Positions 61,165 through 64,000 of a stretch of 64,000 nt of DNA are shown here, in pieces (the first letter of the stretch is position 1; each line of letters starts with the position of its first letter). The notes under the pieces were generated by a model. That model was not told the DNA's origin. It did not search any database and saw only the letters and a program-made list of their open reading frames with translations. Made by a program: the position numbers and the translations under genes. Source of the DNA: Hermatobates lingyangjiaoensis (Eukaryota; Arthropoda; Insecta; Hemiptera; Hermatobatidae); the NCBI GenBank assembly GCA_026182355.1, contig JAPFBL010000105.1:859001-923000 (forward strand). The letters run 5' to 3'.

Positions 61165-62389
61165 GTAAAGTATTCTTCATAAACGCAATTTGTCAAAATA
61201 CCATTAATGTTATTACTTTATTATCATATTGGTTACTAAAACTGTATACTTAACGGAATTTTGAAAATGTGCTTTCATTAGATAAGACCCAGTTTTTAGT
61301 CTCTATATTTAACTACAGTCGGGTTTCTGTTCCGAATATTCTATGGTAAACCTTTAAGTAATTTTCATAATCAGTCGGTATAATTATATATCATTAAGTT
61401 TTACCATTTAAACAATGTCAGTTTAACTTAATTGCAACTGACAAAGGTAAGATGGCTGCCATTTTTATGTTTGTTGGTAGTTATTGCAGCTTTTTTTCTA
61501 TAAATTGTGTTGGGAATGGTATGTATTGTATTTAATTTTGAATTATAATTTATTTTGAAATGGTTTGTCAAATGCCAGAACTCACGAAGGTATTTTATAT
61601 TAATGATTTATGGTTAAAAGTTTGACAGGCCAGCTTATTTGATTGCTGTCCTGTCCCTCATTGTCTAAATCATGTCCTTCAATCTATAGGCCTTTGTTTA
61701 TTAAAATCCACAGTTTCCTATTATGATACCATCTTCAAACGACAGTATAATGCAGTGTTTCTCAGCCCAAAAATAGTTTGGGTCATTACCCATGGCCCTT
61801 GATATTGGCTATTTTGTGGACCAGAAAATGTTTTAGTAAAAACAAGATTTTTGAAATAAGAAAAGATGTGACAAATTTTTTAATATCAATAATTATATTT
61901 TGTCTATAACATGTGTTTACATCCCATCCTGCGAATCGTGGACGATAAAATTTAACGTTCGGTATAAACTTATGATGAATCATTTAGCTAATGGTTGAAT
62001 TTGATACATATATGTATTGAAGAAGATTTTTAAGATATAATTGTTACATTGTTGTAATTGATAAGGCGTCAGACCGCAATGTCTTCCCTTTTATTCTATC
62101 TTCTGATTTGATTAATTCTGTATTTCAACTAACTGACCAGGCAAACTTCGTACCGCCTTAACAGTCAGTGAATGTCATTTTAACTTTAGCTAAACATAAT
62201 TTAGTATTTAATTATTAACAGTCATTGTCCTGTCTTACCTATAACCACTCAATTAGAACGGGAATAAAAACTAAAATAAAAAAAAACTATTTTCCAAAGT
62301 ATAGTGTTAATTCTAATGTGCATAAATATTCAATTTATTTTAGATTAGAGCATTTGGTATTTTTAGTCGATCATAGTCGAGAAAATTGT
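61165..62389. other. PIKfyve intron
   Basis: AT-rich, no feature recognised. Confidence 0.5.
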
Positions 62390-63370
62390 TATGATTCAAG
62401 TTTTCGATTGAAGCATATTTATTGAAAGGCATTTGGATATTTTTATTTTTATTTTTCAATATTTTTATTTTTCCTTTTGGTGCATACAGAAGTAAATCAG
62501 ATTGCTGTTTGTCGTGTGAGACCAATTAGAGCTGTCTGTATGAGAAGCATTGATTTTCCAAACTCAGCAGACACACTTGTTGCAACTGTCCTTGTACTTT
62601 GTTGATTGTCATTGCAAAGACGAATCGCACCGAAAACTGCAAACTTTTGAATTCAAATGGTGTATCTGCTGGAATGATTACGGATGTATGGCAACAGTAC
62701 ATCTTCGCCTTTAAAGTTTCCGTTTTTGATTGTAGCTTCTATTATGTTGTTCATCAACTTGTTCAGCAAAAGACTGGTACCATTGCTGAGTTGTGGTGGT
62801 TTGATGTTTCGTAGAAGAATAATGGGCACACCAATTTTCAATGTTAGAACGTATGGTGGCATGCCTTTCAAAGCAAAGAAAACTTAAGAATTGTGTTAGA
62901 TAATTCGTAGCTAACTCCCTCTTGATTCATTACAGTATCGAAGGACTTGTCTGCGTTGTCGTGTCGCCTGATGTTCCCTTTTGAATGCATTGACCTCGTT
63001 GTTTTTGGATGATAATATAATTCGTGTACTGAGCCACTGATGATTTCTGTAGTTTTGTGCAGTATTTGTAAAATTTGTCAATTCACTCGTCCTTAGCAGC
63101 TGTGGTATTACAGAAATTTTTTGGTATTATGATGCATTGTGTTGAATCATCATGGCCATTTTGTAATTACGAATGTCCAACAATTGTTTTGCGAAACGAT
63201 CAGTGGATGCATTATTTTCTAGTTGTGCACGCATATTGGTCTACAAGTTCAGTTTATGTAAGTGTTGCCATTAAAACTAATGATTTGAGGCCTGCATTGA
63301 GCTCATCAGTGAGTGTTGAACGTGATACATCTGGTAGAGTTTATCTAAAATCGCCTTTTAATTAATAAAA
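62390..63370 (-). mobile_element. Decayed Helitron (Pif1-type helicase, C-terminal part)
   Basis: Reading the minus strand from right to left with shifts: RFAKQLLDI, then HQWLSTRIILSSKNNEVNAF, then the clear block GMPPYVLTLKIGVPIILLRN and NGTSLLLNKLMNNIIEATIK with GNFKGEDVLLPYI, then RLCNDNQQS and VYAPKGK-like ends. These follow the order of conserved blocks in Helitron helicases (WLSERAIL…N..V; GMPPH.L.LKVGAPI.LLRN; NGTRL…VIEA.I; KG..V.IP). Stops and frameshifts make it inactive; Rep and core helicase motifs are missing. Confidence 0.8.
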
Positions 63371-64000
63371 TGATTGTAGTACCGAAGAGCCATAGATTTC
63401 CTAGAAACACGAGGAGTGCAATGTATTAAAATACCCACAACAACACAAACAGAAAAATACGCAAGTATTAAAGGAATAATTTAAAGTAAATGAATAAAGA
63501 TATAGAATCGGGACATAGTATACAAATAATTTTTGTATTGGGACATAGTTTTATTAACTTTTGGCGGGCATGCGTCTAACCTTTCTCAAGGTTTTATCAC
63601 AATGAACGGAATGAACAGTTTAGGAAGGCATGAGGGACATACAGACAAACATTCAGTTTGATTTATATAGATGAGTCTTACTAATTGTACTTATTAGTTA
63701 TCGTTACTTATCTGATTTTAGAGCTTGTATAATTATTTTACAAGGAATTTATGTACTAAAATTAAGTGTAGACCACTCCAGTTTTTTTTGCGCGAGGCAT
63801 ATATATCTGCGTGTCGGTGTGCATACAAAATTTTCTTCGATCAATCAAATGAAATTTGATTGATAAATGGTTGCTGATGTGGAAAATAAAACAAGTTACT
63901 TTATTGCACTTTATGTTAAATCAGGCACTATATTCCCCCACTTTTCTGAGCATCCTGGAAGCTTTAAATTACATATTAAGTTACTATTATTACGTTTATG
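63371..64000. other. AT-rich end of window
   Basis: Presumably PIKfyve intron. Minus strand at about 63560-63605 reads AAACCTTGAGAAAGGTTAG and CGCCAAAAGTTAATAAAAC, resembling a decayed PLE tail. Confidence 0.4.

Noticed and set aside
1..64000. CRISPR array, bacterial operons or prophage
   Set aside because: No regularly spaced identical repeats, and the gene structure is spliceosomal eukaryotic throughout.

Overview
This is an AT-rich, intron-rich eukaryotic window. The two host genes recognised (CARMIL and PIKfyve), their spliceosomal introns, and the mix of Penelope-like, Helitron, R1/Jockey-type LINE and tRNA-SINE repeats suggest an invertebrate, most probably an arthropod. The species cannot be settled from sequence alone.

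Two host genes lie head to head. On the minus strand, from about 45.7 kb down to at least 8.6 kb, 29 exons were placed by GT/AG boundaries and phase. They join into one 1,054-codon reading frame without a break and encode a CARMIL (LRRC16) homologue: an atypical PH domain, a leucine-rich repeat array, a helical dimerisation region, a capping-protein-interaction (CPI) motif and a Ser/Pro-rich tail. On the plus strand, from about 52.8 kb to beyond the right edge, six exons encode the N-terminal part of PIKfyve/Fab1, including a complete FYVE zinc finger. Its first coding exon was not found. CARMIL acts on actin filament ends at membranes and PIKfyve makes PI(3,5)P2 on endosomes; the shared intergenic region may hold both promoters.

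The left 17 kb, which also carries the 3' exons of CARMIL, is a graveyard of Penelope-like elements (PLEs). It holds a 3' PLE fragment (end of the reverse transcriptase plus a GIY-YIG endonuclease), two head-to-head inverted pairs of PLE 5' coding ends, and many foldback units bounded by (TA)n tracts. The most interesting signal is a set of hammerhead-ribozyme-like motifs (CTGANGA, one extra base, helix II, GAAA, then a self-complementary helix III). They fall into several sequence families, often at the tip of 30-120 bp inverted repeats. Further copies lie near 46.9, 47.1-47.3, 49.0 and 53.0 kb.

The CARMIL introns (17-45 kb) are mostly featureless AT-rich DNA, with tRNA-derived SINEs, an ~80-bp dispersed direct repeat, small palindromes and a minisatellite. 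PIKfyve introns hold a decayed R1/Jockey-type LINE tail (54.1-54.8 kb) and an unidentified repeat at 59-61 kb. A decayed Helitron helicase lies near the right edge (62.4-63.4 kb). All exon models come from reading splice sites and homology by eye; no RNA evidence or database search was used.
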